Positions 26,287 to 35,173 are shown, counted from the stretch's first letter. The stretch: DNA of 40,421 nucleotides from Hirudo medicinalis (GCA_011800805.1 MPNW01000898.1:1-40421); one strand, 5' to 3'. Numbers and translations are program-made. The notes: generated from the letters alone by a model not told the origin.

Positions 26287-27141
26287 TTATGCCTCAGCCA
26301 AAGTTTCTACAAAAAAATGATGATAGGCTTCGTTCAAAAAGTTGGGAATCAAATTTTTGTTTGTCCAATGTATTTTATCAGAATCTTCTAAGTGCTCTAA
26401 CATGCTGGTGAGTTTGGCTTCTCCGTGATTTTTGATTACGGTAGCACGTTTGTCTTCATCCTGAAAATGTTTGCTCACGCCCGTTGCATCAGCTTCGGGA
26501 TGAAATTGTGTGCCAAATATATGGCTGCTGAACCGAATGCCCATCACCGCACGCTCGTAAGGTACATGGGGTCTTTCTTTTTCGATGCAGGTAACGTATG
26601 CCCCCATATCGTGAAGCAATTCGAGGTTGGGCTGAATTAGCTGAAAATCGCGGCTGTCCGCCCCGAAGAACGGGTTTTTAAGATGCTTAAATACAGGATC
26701 ACCCATGGCTTCGGGCAATACGTGAATGGGAAATACACCAAAAGAGGCGGATCGGCGTTTGCAAAGCAATCCGGCATTGTAATACCGGCTGGCCAACTGA
26801 AAAGAGTGGCAAATTAGAAATACAAACTTTTTGGTTGAATTGTCGGGGCTCCCGTTCCAGCGATTGATATCACCAAACCATTTGTTCCAAAGAATGTCCC
26901 AATCCTCAAAACGCGTATTGAGTGGGTTGCCAGGGCCGCCGCTAGATATATAAATGTCGTAAGAAAAATCAGGTAGCTGACTTTTTACACGCACATCAAA
27001 AACGTCATAGGTGATTTTGTGGTTATTTTCTTTGCTCCATCTATGCACAACCTCGCTGATACAGCGCATACCCTGGTTGGGATGCCCTGCATTCAGATCC
27101 AAAACTGCAATCTTAATTTGATTTCTCCCAACATAAACCAT
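26287..27141 (-). CDS. Class I glutamine amidotransferase-like protein
   Basis: This 284-residue cytosolic protein has the class I GATase fold. The oxyanion-region strand YISSGGPGNP lies near residue 64. The nucleophile elbow LICHSFQLA carries the catalytic Cys at about 108. FGTQFHPEAD carries the His-x-Glu pair at about 217. All three catalytic residues are present, so glutamine or gamma-glutamyl hydrolysis is plausible. There is no synthetase domain and no obvious acceptor enzyme next door, so this is not GuaA or PabA. It may be a stand-alone hydrolase or the amidotransferase half of an unknown pair. A TAATTTCG element lies four bases before the ATG. Confidence 0.8.
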   Translation of the reverse strand: MVYVGRNQIKIAVLDLNAGHPNQGMRCISEVVHRWSKENNHKITYDVFDVRVKSQLPDFSYDIYISSGGPGNPLNTRFEDWDILWNKWFGDINRWNGSPDNSTKKFVFLICHSFQLASRYYNAGLLCKRRSASFGVFPIHVLPEAMGDPVFKHLKNPFFGADSRDFQLIQPNLELLHDMGAYVTCIEKERPHVPYERAVMGIRFSSHIFGTQFHPEADATGVSKHFQDEDKRATVIKNHGEAKLTSMLEHLEDSDKIHWTNKNLIPNFLNEAYHHFFVETLAEA

Positions 27142-27145
27142 CTCG

Positions 27146-27153
27146 CGAAATTA
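27146..27153 (-). promoter_or_regulatory. Promoter-like TAATTTCG four bases before the GATase-like gene
   Basis: The minus strand reads TAATTTCG, one base from TAnnTTTG, then CGAG and the ATG. Transcription from it would start at or beside the start codon. This is a candidate only. Confidence 0.35.
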
Positions 27154-27229
27154 TGATTTTTTAAGTTTACAGATGATTGACGTTAAGATTGACTAACAAG
27201 TGTTAATTTTTTTGTTTTAAATGCGTATC

Positions 27230-27745
27230 TTACTGGTTGTCCTCAATAACGCCGTTGTAGGAAATGGGTGTTCGGTTTAGGCTGGATATGTGAACTGATG
27301 CGTATCCTGAAGCGCCTACATAAACGCGTACGGTGTTAATTTCGGGTACATCTTGTGGCGTGATTGTAATTTCGAAACTCTTTTTCTTTAGATTCTGTTT
27401 ATAATCAAACCGAGTAGAAACAAATTGAATGCCTCCTTTCATGGGATCTACCGGAGCCGTAAATGCCCTTCCAAAAAAAGGAAGACAAGCGACAACCGAA
27501 TCGGGCGTTATTTTTAAGTGATACCCAGATGATAATTGATACAAATTGCTACCATTGGGCAGCATGAGACGTGGGTTAAGTCTGCTGTCTTCGGTAGGAA
27601 TTACTGTTTGGGCTTGAAATGTAAACCGCCGCGCTTCTATTATACTCGTGTAATCAACGCGGGTGGCGGTTTTATTGGGGGTAGCACATCCCATCCATAC
27701 GAGAACAACAAGGCAACTGCTGCAGACAGATGTGTAAGTTTTCAT
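27230..27745 (-). CDS. DUF4251 family lipoprotein
   Basis: This 171-residue protein has a lipoprotein signal peptide (lipobox VWMGC, about residue 20). Then comes the DUF4251 domain: EARRFTFQAQTVIP, LTPD-like KITPDSVVACLPFFGRAF near 80, DYKQNLKKKSFEITITPQD near 115, and VGASGYASVHISSLNRTPI near the end. Function unknown; members are periplasmic or outer-membrane-anchored in Bacteroidota. A TAACTTCG element 14 to 21 bases before the ATG may be its promoter. Confidence 0.85.
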   Translation of the reverse strand: MKTYTSVCSSCLVVLVWMGCATPNKTATRVDYTSIIEARRFTFQAQTVIPTEDSRLNPRLMLPNGSNLYQLSSGYHLKITPDSVVACLPFFGRAFTAPVDPMKGGIQFVSTRFDYKQNLKKKSFEITITPQDVPEINTVRVYVGASGYASVHISSLNRTPISYNGVIEDNQ

Positions 27746-27758
27746 ACGTGGCTTTTCT

Positions 27759-27766
27759 CGAAGTTA
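27759..27766 (-). promoter_or_regulatory. Promoter-like TAACTTCG upstream of the DUF4251 gene
   Basis: The minus strand reads TAACTTCG, followed by 13 bases and the ATG. It has the TTCG form of the -7 element, as upstream of the TonB receptor and aminopeptidase P genes. Confidence 0.35.
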
Positions 27767-27855
27767 AGAAAAAAAACCGACCTCTCACTGTTGTTTGTCT
27801 AAAGATTGGCCTCTTAAAGTGTGGGGGTGCATGCTTGCAAGGGCCGTGTTTGGGA

Positions 27856-28671
27856 TTAATACTGCTCGGTATCGTTAGGAAAATGATTATTTTTTACATC
27901 TTGCACATAGCTTTTTACAGCTTCGGTGGCTTGCTCAAACAGGTTCAGATATTGTCGTAAAAATTTGGGTTTAAATTCGGTGTTGATGCCCAACATATCG
28001 TGCATTACCAGCACTTGGCCGTCGCAATGCTTTCCGGCTCCAATCCCTATCACAGGAATGTGTAGGTTTTCGGAAACTTCTTTGGCCAGCAGCGCAGGAA
28101 TTTTTTCTAATACCAAACCAAAGCAGCCCGCTTTTTCCAAAAGCAAGGCATCGCTTTTTAGCTTTTCGGCTTCGGCTTGCACTTTGGCACGAACGGCATA
28201 GGTGCCAAATTTGTAAATGGATTGAGGGGTGAGCCCCAAATGCCCCATCACAGGGATGCCTGCGGTTACTATTTTTTTGATAGAGTCTATGGCTTCTTCG
28301 CCTCCTTCTAGTTTTACGGCGTGCGCTCCGGTTTCTTTCATGATGCGGATGGCCGATGCTAAGGCTATTTCAGAGTTCGACTGGTAGGCTCCAAACGGTA
28401 AATCTACCACTATCAAACAACGGTGTGCACCTTTTACTACCGATGTGGCATGGTAAATCATTTGATCTAAAGTAATGGGTAGCGTGGTTTCGTGCCCAGC
28501 CATTACGTTCGATGCCGAGTCGCCTACTAGTATGACATCGATGCCGGCATGGTCTATGATTTTGGCAAAAGAATAATCGTAGGCCGTAAGCACTGATATT
28601 TTTTCGCCCGCCTGCTTCATCATCAGAAGCGTGTTGGTAGTTACTCGTTTTACTTCTTTGTTTATTGACAC
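27856..28671 (-). CDS. panB: 3-methyl-2-oxobutanoate hydroxymethyltransferase
   Basis: This 271-residue TIM-barrel enzyme uses 5,10-methylene-THF to convert alpha-ketoisovalerate to ketopantoate, the first committed step of pantothenate and CoA synthesis. Signature blocks are [34 protein letters not shown] with the metal-binding Asp, [28 protein letters not shown] and [24 protein letters not shown] (split here as [14 protein letters not shown] and [10 protein letters not shown]). Length is normal. The start codon is GTG at 28671, which opens the conserved N-terminus. panC is not in the window. Confidence 0.95.
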   Translation of the reverse strand: MSINKEVKRVTTNTLLMMKQAGEKISVLTAYDYSFAKIIDHAGIDVILVGDSASNVMAGHETTLPITLDQMIYHATSVVKGAHRCLIVVDLPFGAYQSNSEIALASAIRIMKETGAHAVKLEGGEEAIDSIKKIVTAGIPVMGHLGLTPQSIYKFGTYAVRAKVQAEAEKLKSDALLLEKAGCFGLVLEKIPALLAKEVSENLHIPVIGIGAGKHCDGQVLVMHDMLGINTEFKPKFLRQYLNLFEQATEAVKSYVQDVKNNHFPNDTEQY

Positions 28672-28740
28672 GATTTTTCTTTTTTTAGTTGAAGGTGAAA
28701 CCTTTTGATTTTTATGTGTGCCGCTGTTATAAAGCGGAGT

Positions 28741-29622
28741 TTATGCTGTTACTTCTTCATACAAAGCACGTACCAAACCATCGGCAAGCCCAATTTTGGG
28801 TACTAATATTTCATCGGCATCGGCCCATTTTAATACGCTCATGTAGATGAGAAGTGCAGGAACAATTACATCGGCACGGTCTTCTCGCATTTTGTAGGCA
28901 CTCATTCTTTCTTGCAAATTGAGGCTGCTGAGTTCTTTATAATAATCGCGCAGTAGCGATAGTGGCAATGGTTTGCCTTCTTTTTTTTTAGAAAGTGAAA
29001 ATACTTTGTTGATGTTGCCCCCACTGCCAATGGCCATTACCCGCTTGGCATCTTTGGTTTGAACTTTTATGACTTCTTTCATTTCTTCCCACTGTGATTC
29101 TTTTACCTGTTGCTTTAGCAATCGGATGGTTCCTATATCGAAGGATTGTTTGAAAATCACTTTTCCGGTTTGGTAAAAAGTGAGTTCGGTGCTGCCCCCG
29201 CCCACATCTACGTAGAGGTAAAGAATATCTTTCTCCAGTGTTTCGGCGATATGGGTTTCGTATATCATGGCCGCTTCTTTGTCGCCGGATATGACTTCTA
29301 TTTCTATACCCGTTTCTTTCTTGATACGGGTGATGATTTCTTTTGCATTTTTAGCATCGCGCATGGCCGATGTGGCACAGGCTTTTAGGTGCTGTATGTC
29401 GTATGCGTTAAGGATGTTTCGATAGGCTTTTATGGTATCTATCAGGCGGGTGGCTCGTTCCGGAGATATTTCTCCGGTTTCGAACACATCAAGGCCCAAG
29501 CGCAGAGGCACCCTTATTAGGTTTGATTTTATGAATTCGGGTTCATTTTTTTTATCAATAAAAACATCGGTAATGAGTAGCCGTGCGGCATTGCTTCCTA
29601 TATCAATTGCTGCCAATTTCAT
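28741..29622 (-). CDS. Ppx/GppA family phosphatase (exopolyphosphatase-like)
   Basis: This 293-residue protein has the ASKHA fold of Ppx/GppA enzymes. It contains AAIDIGSNAARLLI at the N-terminus, ACATSAMRDAKNAKEII near 106, the catalytic-Glu region VISGDKEAAMIYE near 134, and the second phosphate loop YVDVGGGSTELTF near 157. It corresponds to the short form, lacking the C-terminal HD-like domain of E. coli Ppx. These enzymes remove phosphate from polyphosphate or hydrolyse pppGpp. Location 119 bases downstream of ppk supports the polyphosphate role. Confidence 0.88.
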   Translation of the reverse strand: MKLAAIDIGSNAARLLITDVFIDKKNEPEFIKSNLIRVPLRLGLDVFETGEISPERATRLIDTIKAYRNILNAYDIQHLKACATSAMRDAKNAKEIITRIKKETGIEIEVISGDKEAAMIYETHIAETLEKDILYLYVDVGGGSTELTFYQTGKVIFKQSFDIGTIRLLKQQVKESQWEEMKEVIKVQTKDAKRVMAIGSGGNINKVFSLSKKKEGKPLPLSLLRDYYKELSSLNLQERMSAYKMREDRADVIVPALLIYMSVLKWADADEILVPKIGLADGLVRALYEEVTA

Positions 29623-29741
29623 CCGTATGGTTTTTGTTTTTACGTTGGGGTTGGGTGAAGTACGGTTGTACTTTTTTTCGAAATAAATGTGACGGACAAC
29701 CGCATTCCATACTCTACATTTTTAATTTTTTGTTGCAAAGG

Positions 29742-31802
29742 TTAATAAGTTTTGTCAACCAAATAATTATAAATTTCTTCCTGGGATCTTACAGCTTCTG
29801 TTTTGTCGGATTGTGGCGCGTATTGATTGTTCAATTTATTGTTTAGGATGCGTGCCTTGGTATTGTCTTTTAGCTGGATGCGCAAGATGTCGATGAGTTC
29901 TTTTTTGAACATATTGTTTTTTATGAGGCAGGTGGCTTCTATCCGGTGTTCTATGTTGCGTATCATCCAGTCGGCAGAGGATAGATATACTTTTTGGTTC
30001 CCTTTGTTGTGAAAAACCCATACGCGTGCGTGTTCCAAATATTCATCTACAATACTGATGGCTTTGATGGGGTGTTTGAACTTTTTATTTTCCGATTGCA
30101 TGCAGAAAATACCTCTGATGATGAGCCGTATAATCACGCCGGCTTTGGCGGCTTCGTTTAGTTTCTCAATCAGTTTGGCATCGGCCATCGAATTCATTTT
30201 GAGAATAATTTCGGCATGTATTCCTTTTCGGGCATTTGTGATTTCGTGGTCTATCAATTGGTTTAAATGTGTGCGTATATATCCCGGACTGGGTACAATA
30301 TTGGCGCATTTGCTTAGGAAATGTTCTCCGGTAGTAGGATTTTCCAGGTAATTGAAAATTCGGTTTACGTCGGCCATGATTGTTCGGTCGGAAGTAAGCA
30401 GGCAGTGGTCGCCGTATAGTTTAGCTGTTTTCTCATTTACATTTCCGGTACTTATAAACCCGTAATGAATGGTTTTGTGTTTTACTCGTTTTTTTATTAC
30501 GCAAATTTTTGCATGAACCTTCATGTCGGGTGTTCCGGTGAGAACTTTCGCACCTACATCGGTCAGCACTTGTTGCCATTGCAGGTTGGCTTCTTCGTCA
30601 AACCGGGCTTTAAGTTCTAGCATTACGATTACTTCTTTTCCGTTTCGTACAGCATTTACTAATGCGTTGATGATTTTAGACTGAGATGCTAAACGGTAGC
30701 AGGCTATTTTGATAGAGCTTACGTCGGGGTCAAAAGCGGCTTCTCGAATCATATCTATAACGGAGACGAAGCTGTGGTAGGGAAAATGCAGCAGCACATC
30801 TCTTTTTTGCAGCACATCACTTACCCGTTTGTCCGCCAATAATGGATGAATGAATGGTTGCTTGCGCTTCGGCTTTTCGGTAAACACCTGCGAAGGAAAG
30901 TCCATAAAATGCCTAAAATTATGAATGCTTCCACCTGGGGTAATATTGTCTTTTTTGGACAGCCCTAAGCGTGCCAACAGGTATTCTAAGAAGCCGGGAT
31001 CTATATTTTCATCGTATGCCAAGCGGATGGGTTTGCCTTTTTTTCGGTTCTTGAGTCCTTTTTCTAGTTTTTGTGCCAGTGTGGTGGTATCCGAATTGTC
31101 GATGTCTAATTCAGCATCCCGGGTAAACTTGAATACATGTGCTTGAAATTCATCGTAACCCATAAAACGAAAAACATCTGGAAGGTTGAATTTAATAGCT
31201 TCTTCCAAAAGCATAATATCGAACCGGCCTTCTTTGGATGGCAATACGATGAACCGGCTTCCTACGGCATGAACGGGCACTTCTATGATGGCGTATTTTC
31301 GGCTGGTTTTATCGGCGTTTTTGGACATCACTACACCAAGAAAGATGGATTTGTCGCGCAGGTTGGGAAATTTTTTTATATTTTCCACCATCAGCGGTAC
31401 AATGTTGGCACTAATTTCTTTGTCAAAAAACTCTAAAATAAATTTCTTTTGCTCCGAATTGAGCTGTTTGTCATTTTTCAGAAAAATGTTCTGATGATTC
31501 ATTGCGGTAAGCACTTCGTTCCACACATTTTCAAAAGCCACTTGCTGTTCGGAGTTCAGGCGTTGCACTTCGTCCAATATTTTCTGAGGATTTTTTTCGG
31601 CGTGCATTTTCATTTTGGTTTCTATCTGCAACATTCTTTTTAAAGAAGCTACACGCACGCGAAAAAACTCGTCTCGGTTATTGGAAAAAATACTCAAAAA
31701 CCTTATCCGCTCTTTCAATGGTACTGTTTTATCTGCTGCTTCCTGAAGTACCCTTTGGTTGAAAGACAGCCAGCTAATATCTCTCGGAATAAATTTCAAC
31801 AT
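29742..31802 (-). CDS. ppk1: Polyphosphate kinase 1
   Basis: This 686-residue enzyme reversibly polymerises the gamma-phosphate of ATP into polyphosphate. The N and head domains begin with IPRDISWLSFNQRVLQEA and FLSIFSNNRDEFFRVR. Two phospholipase-D-like catalytic domains follow. The autophosphorylated His lies in MKVHAKICVIKKR (about residue 428), with FISTGNVNEKTAKLYGDH just after. The second is LSSADWMIRNIEHRIE near 590. Length is typical. I chose the ATG at 31802 over a TTG at 31808. It heads the minus-strand run ppk1-ppx-panB and is divergent from pdhA. Confidence 0.95.
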   Translation of the reverse strand: MLKFIPRDISWLSFNQRVLQEAADKTVPLKERIRFLSIFSNNRDEFFRVRVASLKRMLQIETKMKMHAEKNPQKILDEVQRLNSEQQVAFENVWNEVLTAMNHQNIFLKNDKQLNSEQKKFILEFFDKEISANIVPLMVENIKKFPNLRDKSIFLGVVMSKNADKTSRKYAIIEVPVHAVGSRFIVLPSKEGRFDIMLLEEAIKFNLPDVFRFMGYDEFQAHVFKFTRDAELDIDNSDTTTLAQKLEKGLKNRKKGKPIRLAYDENIDPGFLEYLLARLGLSKKDNITPGGSIHNFRHFMDFPSQVFTEKPKRKQPFIHPLLADKRVSDVLQKRDVLLHFPYHSFVSVIDMIREAAFDPDVSSIKIACYRLASQSKIINALVNAVRNGKEVIVMLELKARFDEEANLQWQQVLTDVGAKVLTGTPDMKVHAKICVIKKRVKHKTIHYGFISTGNVNEKTAKLYGDHCLLTSDRTIMADVNRIFNYLENPTTGEHFLSKCANIVPSPGYIRTHLNQLIDHEITNARKGIHAEIILKMNSMADAKLIEKLNEAAKAGVIIRLIIRGIFCMQSENKKFKHPIKAISIVDEYLEHARVWVFHNKGNQKVYLSSADWMIRNIEHRIEATCLIKNNMFKKELIDILRIQLKDNTKARILNNKLNNQYAPQSDKTEAVRSQEEIYNYLVDKTY

Positions 31803-31805
31803 GCT

Positions 31806-31813
31806 CAAATTTA
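31806..31813 (-). promoter_or_regulatory. Promoter-like TAAATTTG three bases before the ppk1 start
   Basis: The minus strand reads TAAATTTG, a perfect TAnnTTTG, then AGC and the ATG. The same 8-mer precedes the DUF2027-Smr gene at nearly the same distance. A TTTG lies 14 bases upstream, closer than the usual -33 spacing. Candidate only. Confidence 0.4.
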
Positions 31814-32011
31814 GGTTTGAATGTAAACAAAATATCCGATAAAAGTAGGAGTGGATTGTTAAATAAGTTTTGAATAAGTCATTAAATAATCATTACTTTT
31901 TACTACGATTTAAAGTGAGAGATGATGTATTCATTCAAAACTTACAAACGGGGTTTTGAGCACCTGTTTTCAGAATAGATAACAGGGTTAGTTTCCAATT
32001 GTTTTTTCCCT

Positions 32012-32019
32012 TACTTTTG
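32012..32019 (+). promoter_or_regulatory. Promoter -7 element upstream of pdhA
   Basis: TACTTTTG is a perfect TAnnTTTG match, 19 bases before the GTG start of pdhA, in the divergent ppk1-pdhA intergenic region. No clear -33 element was found. Confidence 0.55.
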
Positions 32020-32038
32020 CTACTCAAAAAATTAGCAG

Positions 32039-33034
32039 GTGGCAGCAAAATTTTCTAAAGAAACGTATTTGTACTGGTACGAATTGATGCAGTTGATTCG
32101 CCAGTTTGAACTTACAGCAGAGGAAAAGTACAAGATGGATGGTAAAATACGCGGCTTTTTTCACGCATATGTAGGCCAAGAGGCCATTGCTGCCGGTTGT
32201 ATGACAGCTACCAAGCCCGATGATAAATTTATTACCGCCTATCGAGATCATGGATTGGCAATCGCCAAAGGCGTATCCGTAGATAGCTGTATGGCAGAGT
32301 TGTACGGCAAAGCCACCGGCTGCGCCAAAGGCAAAGGAGGCAGCATGCACTTTTTTGGTAAAAAAGAAAATTTTTATGGCGGGCACGGAATTGTGGGTGC
32401 GCAAATAGGCACCGGCACCGGACTTGCTTTTGCCGATTGGTACAGCAACACCGACAATGTAACACTATGCTTTTTTGGCGATGGTGCTGCCAGACAAGGC
32501 ATCTTGCATGAAAGTTTCAACTTAGCGATGTTGTGGAAATTACCCGTAATATATATATGCGAAAACAATAACTATGCGATGGGTACATCGGTAGCACGCA
32601 CCTCCAACGTAACGGATATTGCCAAATTAGGGGATGGCTACGACATGCCCTCTGCCATTGTGGACGGAATGAACCCCGAATCGGTACACAATGCAGTAGC
32701 CGAGGCCGTAAAACGCGCCAGAGAAAAAGGAGGCCCCGCGCTATTGGAAATAAAAACATACCGGTATAAAGGACACTCCATCAGCGATCCACAAAAATAC
32801 CGCAGCAAAGATGAGGTGGATGAATATAAATCCAAAGATCCAATTACGCTTTTAAGAAAAAGTATTTTAGAAAACAACTACGCAACAGAAGAAGTATTGA
32901 AGCGAATAGACGCTCGCTGCGATGAAGTAGTAGCCCAATCTGTAAAATTTGCAGAAGAAAGCTCCTTCCCTAATGATGATGAAGTGCTAAAAGATGTGTA
33001 TACGGATCAGCACTACCCATTCATAATAGATTAG
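32039..33034 (+). CDS. pdhA: Pyruvate dehydrogenase E1 component, alpha subunit
   Basis: This 331-residue thiamine-diphosphate enzyme subunit decarboxylates pyruvate as the first step of acetyl-CoA formation. Visible motifs are MDGKIRGFFHAYVGQEAI, YRDHGLAIAKGV, GKGGSMHFF and the TPP/Mg-binding GDGAARQGILHESFNLA. NNYAMGTSVARTS and the phosphorylation-loop-like YRYKGHSISDPQKYR follow. The start is GTG. No E1-beta, E2 or E3 gene follows, so the rest of the complex must be encoded elsewhere. A TPR protein gene begins 29 bases downstream. Confidence 0.93.
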   Translation: MAAKFSKETYLYWYELMQLIRQFELTAEEKYKMDGKIRGFFHAYVGQEAIAAGCMTATKPDDKFITAYRDHGLAIAKGVSVDSCMAELYGKATGCAKGKGGSMHFFGKKENFYGGHGIVGAQIGTGTGLAFADWYSNTDNVTLCFFGDGAARQGILHESFNLAMLWKLPVIYICENNNYAMGTSVARTSNVTDIAKLGDGYDMPSAIVDGMNPESVHNAVAEAVKRAREKGGPALLEIKTYRYKGHSISDPQKYRSKDEVDEYKSKDPITLLRKSILENNYATEEVLKRIDARCDEVVAQSVKFAEESSFPNDDEVLKDVYTDQHYPFIID

Positions 33035-33063
33035 ATAAAATTTAATTTTTTGATTTTAATAAA

Positions 33064-33765
33064 ATGACAGACAAAATTAAAAACCAACATGCGGGCAGCG
33101 AATTGAGTGACACCAATCCATCACTCGATAAAGTCCAACAAGTGTGGAGCCAAAGCGGCAAAAGCATACTTGTACTTTTGGGTGTGATTGCAGTTGTAGT
33201 TGGCGGTTTTTTCGCCTACAAGCATTTCATAAAAGCGCCCAAAGAAGCCGAAGCTTTCGACAAATCGTTCAAAGCTGAGGAATATTACCGCATGGATTCT
33301 GTAAGCCTTGCATTGAACGGAGACGGCGTAAACCCCGGATTTATAAGAATTGCAGACAGCTATAGCGGCACCCAAGCCGGCAATCTTGCCAAATATTATG
33401 CCGGCGTATGCTACATCAAACTAAACCAAAACGACAAAGCCGTAAAAGTGTTGGAAGGATTTAGCACCAATTCAAAACAAATTCAGCAACGTGCTTATTT
33501 GCTATTAGGCGATGCTTACGGAGATTTAGGCAAAGGAGAAGAAGCACTAAAGTATTATAAAAAGGCAGCCTCACATTTCGAAGCAGACCCTCAAGCTTCA
33601 TCCGAAGCACTCTTCAGAGGTGCATTTTTGGCACAGCATGTATTGAACAAAAAAGATGAAGCCATCAGCCTTTATAAACAATTGAAAAACAAATATCCTC
33701 GTACTCAAACGGGTTTTGACGCAGATAAATACTTAGCCCAACTTGGTGTGTACAAGGTGAACTAA
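33064..33765 (+). CDS. Membrane-anchored tetratricopeptide repeat protein
   Basis: This 233-residue protein has a cytosolic N-terminus of about 35 residues, one transmembrane segment (ILVLLGVIAVVVGGFFAY, about 36-53) and a C-terminal periplasmic TPR region (about 95-230). The repeats include AGNLAKYYAGVCYIKLNQND, AYLLLGDAYGDLGKGEEALK and KNKYPRTQTGFDADKYLAQL. The layout resembles the YfgM/BamD-like class of envelope TPR scaffolds. Partner and function are not shown by the sequence. It ends one base before ribH starts, so the two are coupled. Confidence 0.8.
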   Translation: MTDKIKNQHAGSELSDTNPSLDKVQQVWSQSGKSILVLLGVIAVVVGGFFAYKHFIKAPKEAEAFDKSFKAEEYYRMDSVSLALNGDGVNPGFIRIADSYSGTQAGNLAKYYAGVCYIKLNQNDKAVKVLEGFSTNSKQIQQRAYLLLGDAYGDLGKGEEALKYYKKAASHFEADPQASSEALFRGAFLAQHVLNKKDEAISLYKQLKNKYPRTQTGFDADKYLAQLGVYKVN

Positions 33766-33766
33766 T

Positions 33767-34243
33767 ATGGCATCTACCGGAAACAATAACTTACTCAATA
33801 ACAATGCGGGCATCTTTAAGCAAGATGCCTTTATTGTTATAGTAAAAACAGAATGGAATGCGTATATTGTGGATGAACTGGAAGCAGGTTGTTTGCAAAT
33901 ATTACAACAAAATAACGCCAGGATAGAAACGCTGATTGTACCCGGCTGTGTAGAAATACCCTTTGCCATCAACAGGCATTGGAACCAGTCCAAACAACAG
34001 TTTGATGAACCTCATGCCTACATTGCATTGGGTTGTGTAATACAGGGCGATACACCACATTTTGACTACGTGTGCAAAATGGTAGTTGACGGTATATTGC
34101 AATTGAACCTGAGCCTCCCCGTGCCTACTATTTTTGGTGTATTGACGGTAAACACCGAACAACAGGCACAAAAAAGAATAGGAGGCAGCCACGGCCATAA
34201 GGGGCAGGAAGCAGCCATCACTGCTTTTAAGATGATTGGATAA
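33767..34243 (+). CDS. ribH: 6,7-dimethyl-8-ribityllumazine synthase
   Basis: This 158-residue enzyme catalyses the penultimate step of riboflavin synthesis, joining 5-amino-6-ribitylaminouracil with 3,4-dihydroxy-2-butanone 4-phosphate. Recognisable blocks are VKTEWNAYIVDEL, VPGCVEIPFAIN, ALGCVIQGDTPHFDYVC with the catalytic His, and the phosphate-binding C-terminal FGVLTVNTEQQAQKRIGG. Length is normal. The product assembles as a hollow pentamer or icosahedron. It directly follows the TPR gene. Confidence 0.94.
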   Translation: MASTGNNNLLNNNAGIFKQDAFIVIVKTEWNAYIVDELEAGCLQILQQNNARIETLIVPGCVEIPFAINRHWNQSKQQFDEPHAYIALGCVIQGDTPHFDYVCKMVVDGILQLNLSLPVPTIFGVLTVNTEQQAQKRIGGSHGHKGQEAAITAFKMIG

Positions 34244-34325
34244 AACTTTTATTAAAGCCAAACTTTTCGAGAACTTAGCTTGCTGCCGACAAAAAGTTTT
34301 AACGATAAATATTCAACCCACAGAT

Positions 34326-35048
34326 ATGTACAACGTTCAAATTTTTATACCCTGCTTCGTAGATCAGTTATATCCCGAAACCGGGTTTAGCATGGTAAAA
34401 GTGTTAGAAAAGTTTGGGTGCAACGTGCAGTATAATGCCAATCAGACTTGCTGTGGCCAGCCCGCTTTCAATGCCGGTTTTTGGGAAGAATCTAAATCCG
34501 TTTGCAGCAAGTTTATCAACGATTTTAAAAATGCAGAATACATAGTAGCCCCCAGCGCTAGCTGTGTAGGTTTTGTAAGAAATTATTTCCAAAAACTCTT
34601 CGACAACTCATCGCTGCACAACCAAGTGAAATCGTTGGCGGCCAAAACTTACGAATTTTCTGAATTTTTATTAGATGTATTACATATAGAAGATTGTGGG
34701 GCACAACTGCAGGGCACAGCCACATACCACGACAGTTGTGCCGCTTTGCGAGAGTGTAAGATAAAACAAGGACCCCGCCAACTGCTCTCTCATGTAAAAG
34801 GTCTAAACCTTACCGAAATGAACGACGTAGAAACCTGCTGTGGTTTTGGGGGAACATTTTCCGTAAAATTTCCGGGCATTTCAATAGCCATGGGCGAGCA
34901 AAAGGTAGAAAACGCCATCGCTACCGGGGTGGATTATCTTATTAGTACGGATCTTTCCTGCCTTATGCACTTAGAAGGCTACATCAAAGGTAAAGGACAT
35001 TCAATAAAACCCATGCACTTGGCCGACGTATTAGCTAGCGGATGGTAA
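34326..35048 (+). CDS. LutA-type (Fe-S)-binding protein of lactate oxidation
   Basis: This 240-residue protein carries two cysteine-rich CCG domains: QTCCGQPAFNAGFW (about residues 38-51) and VETCCGFGGTFSVKFPGIS (about 175-193). It also has YHDSCAALREC (about 136). This is the LutA/GlcF pattern that binds an iron-sulfur cluster or couples to heterodisulfide-like chemistry. In Bacillus LutA works with LutB and LutC to oxidise L-lactate. Those partners are not next to it here, so they must be elsewhere if the role holds. A longer frame begins at 34236 and overlaps ribH by 8 bases, but the ATG at 34326 begins the conserved sequence MYNVQIFIPCFVDQLYPE. Confidence 0.85.
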   Translation: MYNVQIFIPCFVDQLYPETGFSMVKVLEKFGCNVQYNANQTCCGQPAFNAGFWEESKSVCSKFINDFKNAEYIVAPSASCVGFVRNYFQKLFDNSSLHNQVKSLAAKTYEFSEFLLDVLHIEDCGAQLQGTATYHDSCAALRECKIKQGPRQLLSHVKGLNLTEMNDVETCCGFGGTFSVKFPGISIAMGEQKVENAIATGVDYLISTDLSCLMHLEGYIKGKGHSIKPMHLADVLASGW

Positions 35049-35173
35049 TCTGCTCCTCCATCCAATTTTCAAAACACGAATCTCATCTTCGGGGTGCAAG
35101 AGCCTTCTTATTGGTTACTAGTAGGGCATGTTGTTTTTCTATTTTTTAATAATCATTTCAGCAAGTTTTGTAC

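Noticed and set aside
22767..27745. SusC/SusD-type polysaccharide utilisation locus
   Set aside because: The receptor partner is DUF4249, not SusD, and no glycoside hydrolase or sensor gene lies nearby.
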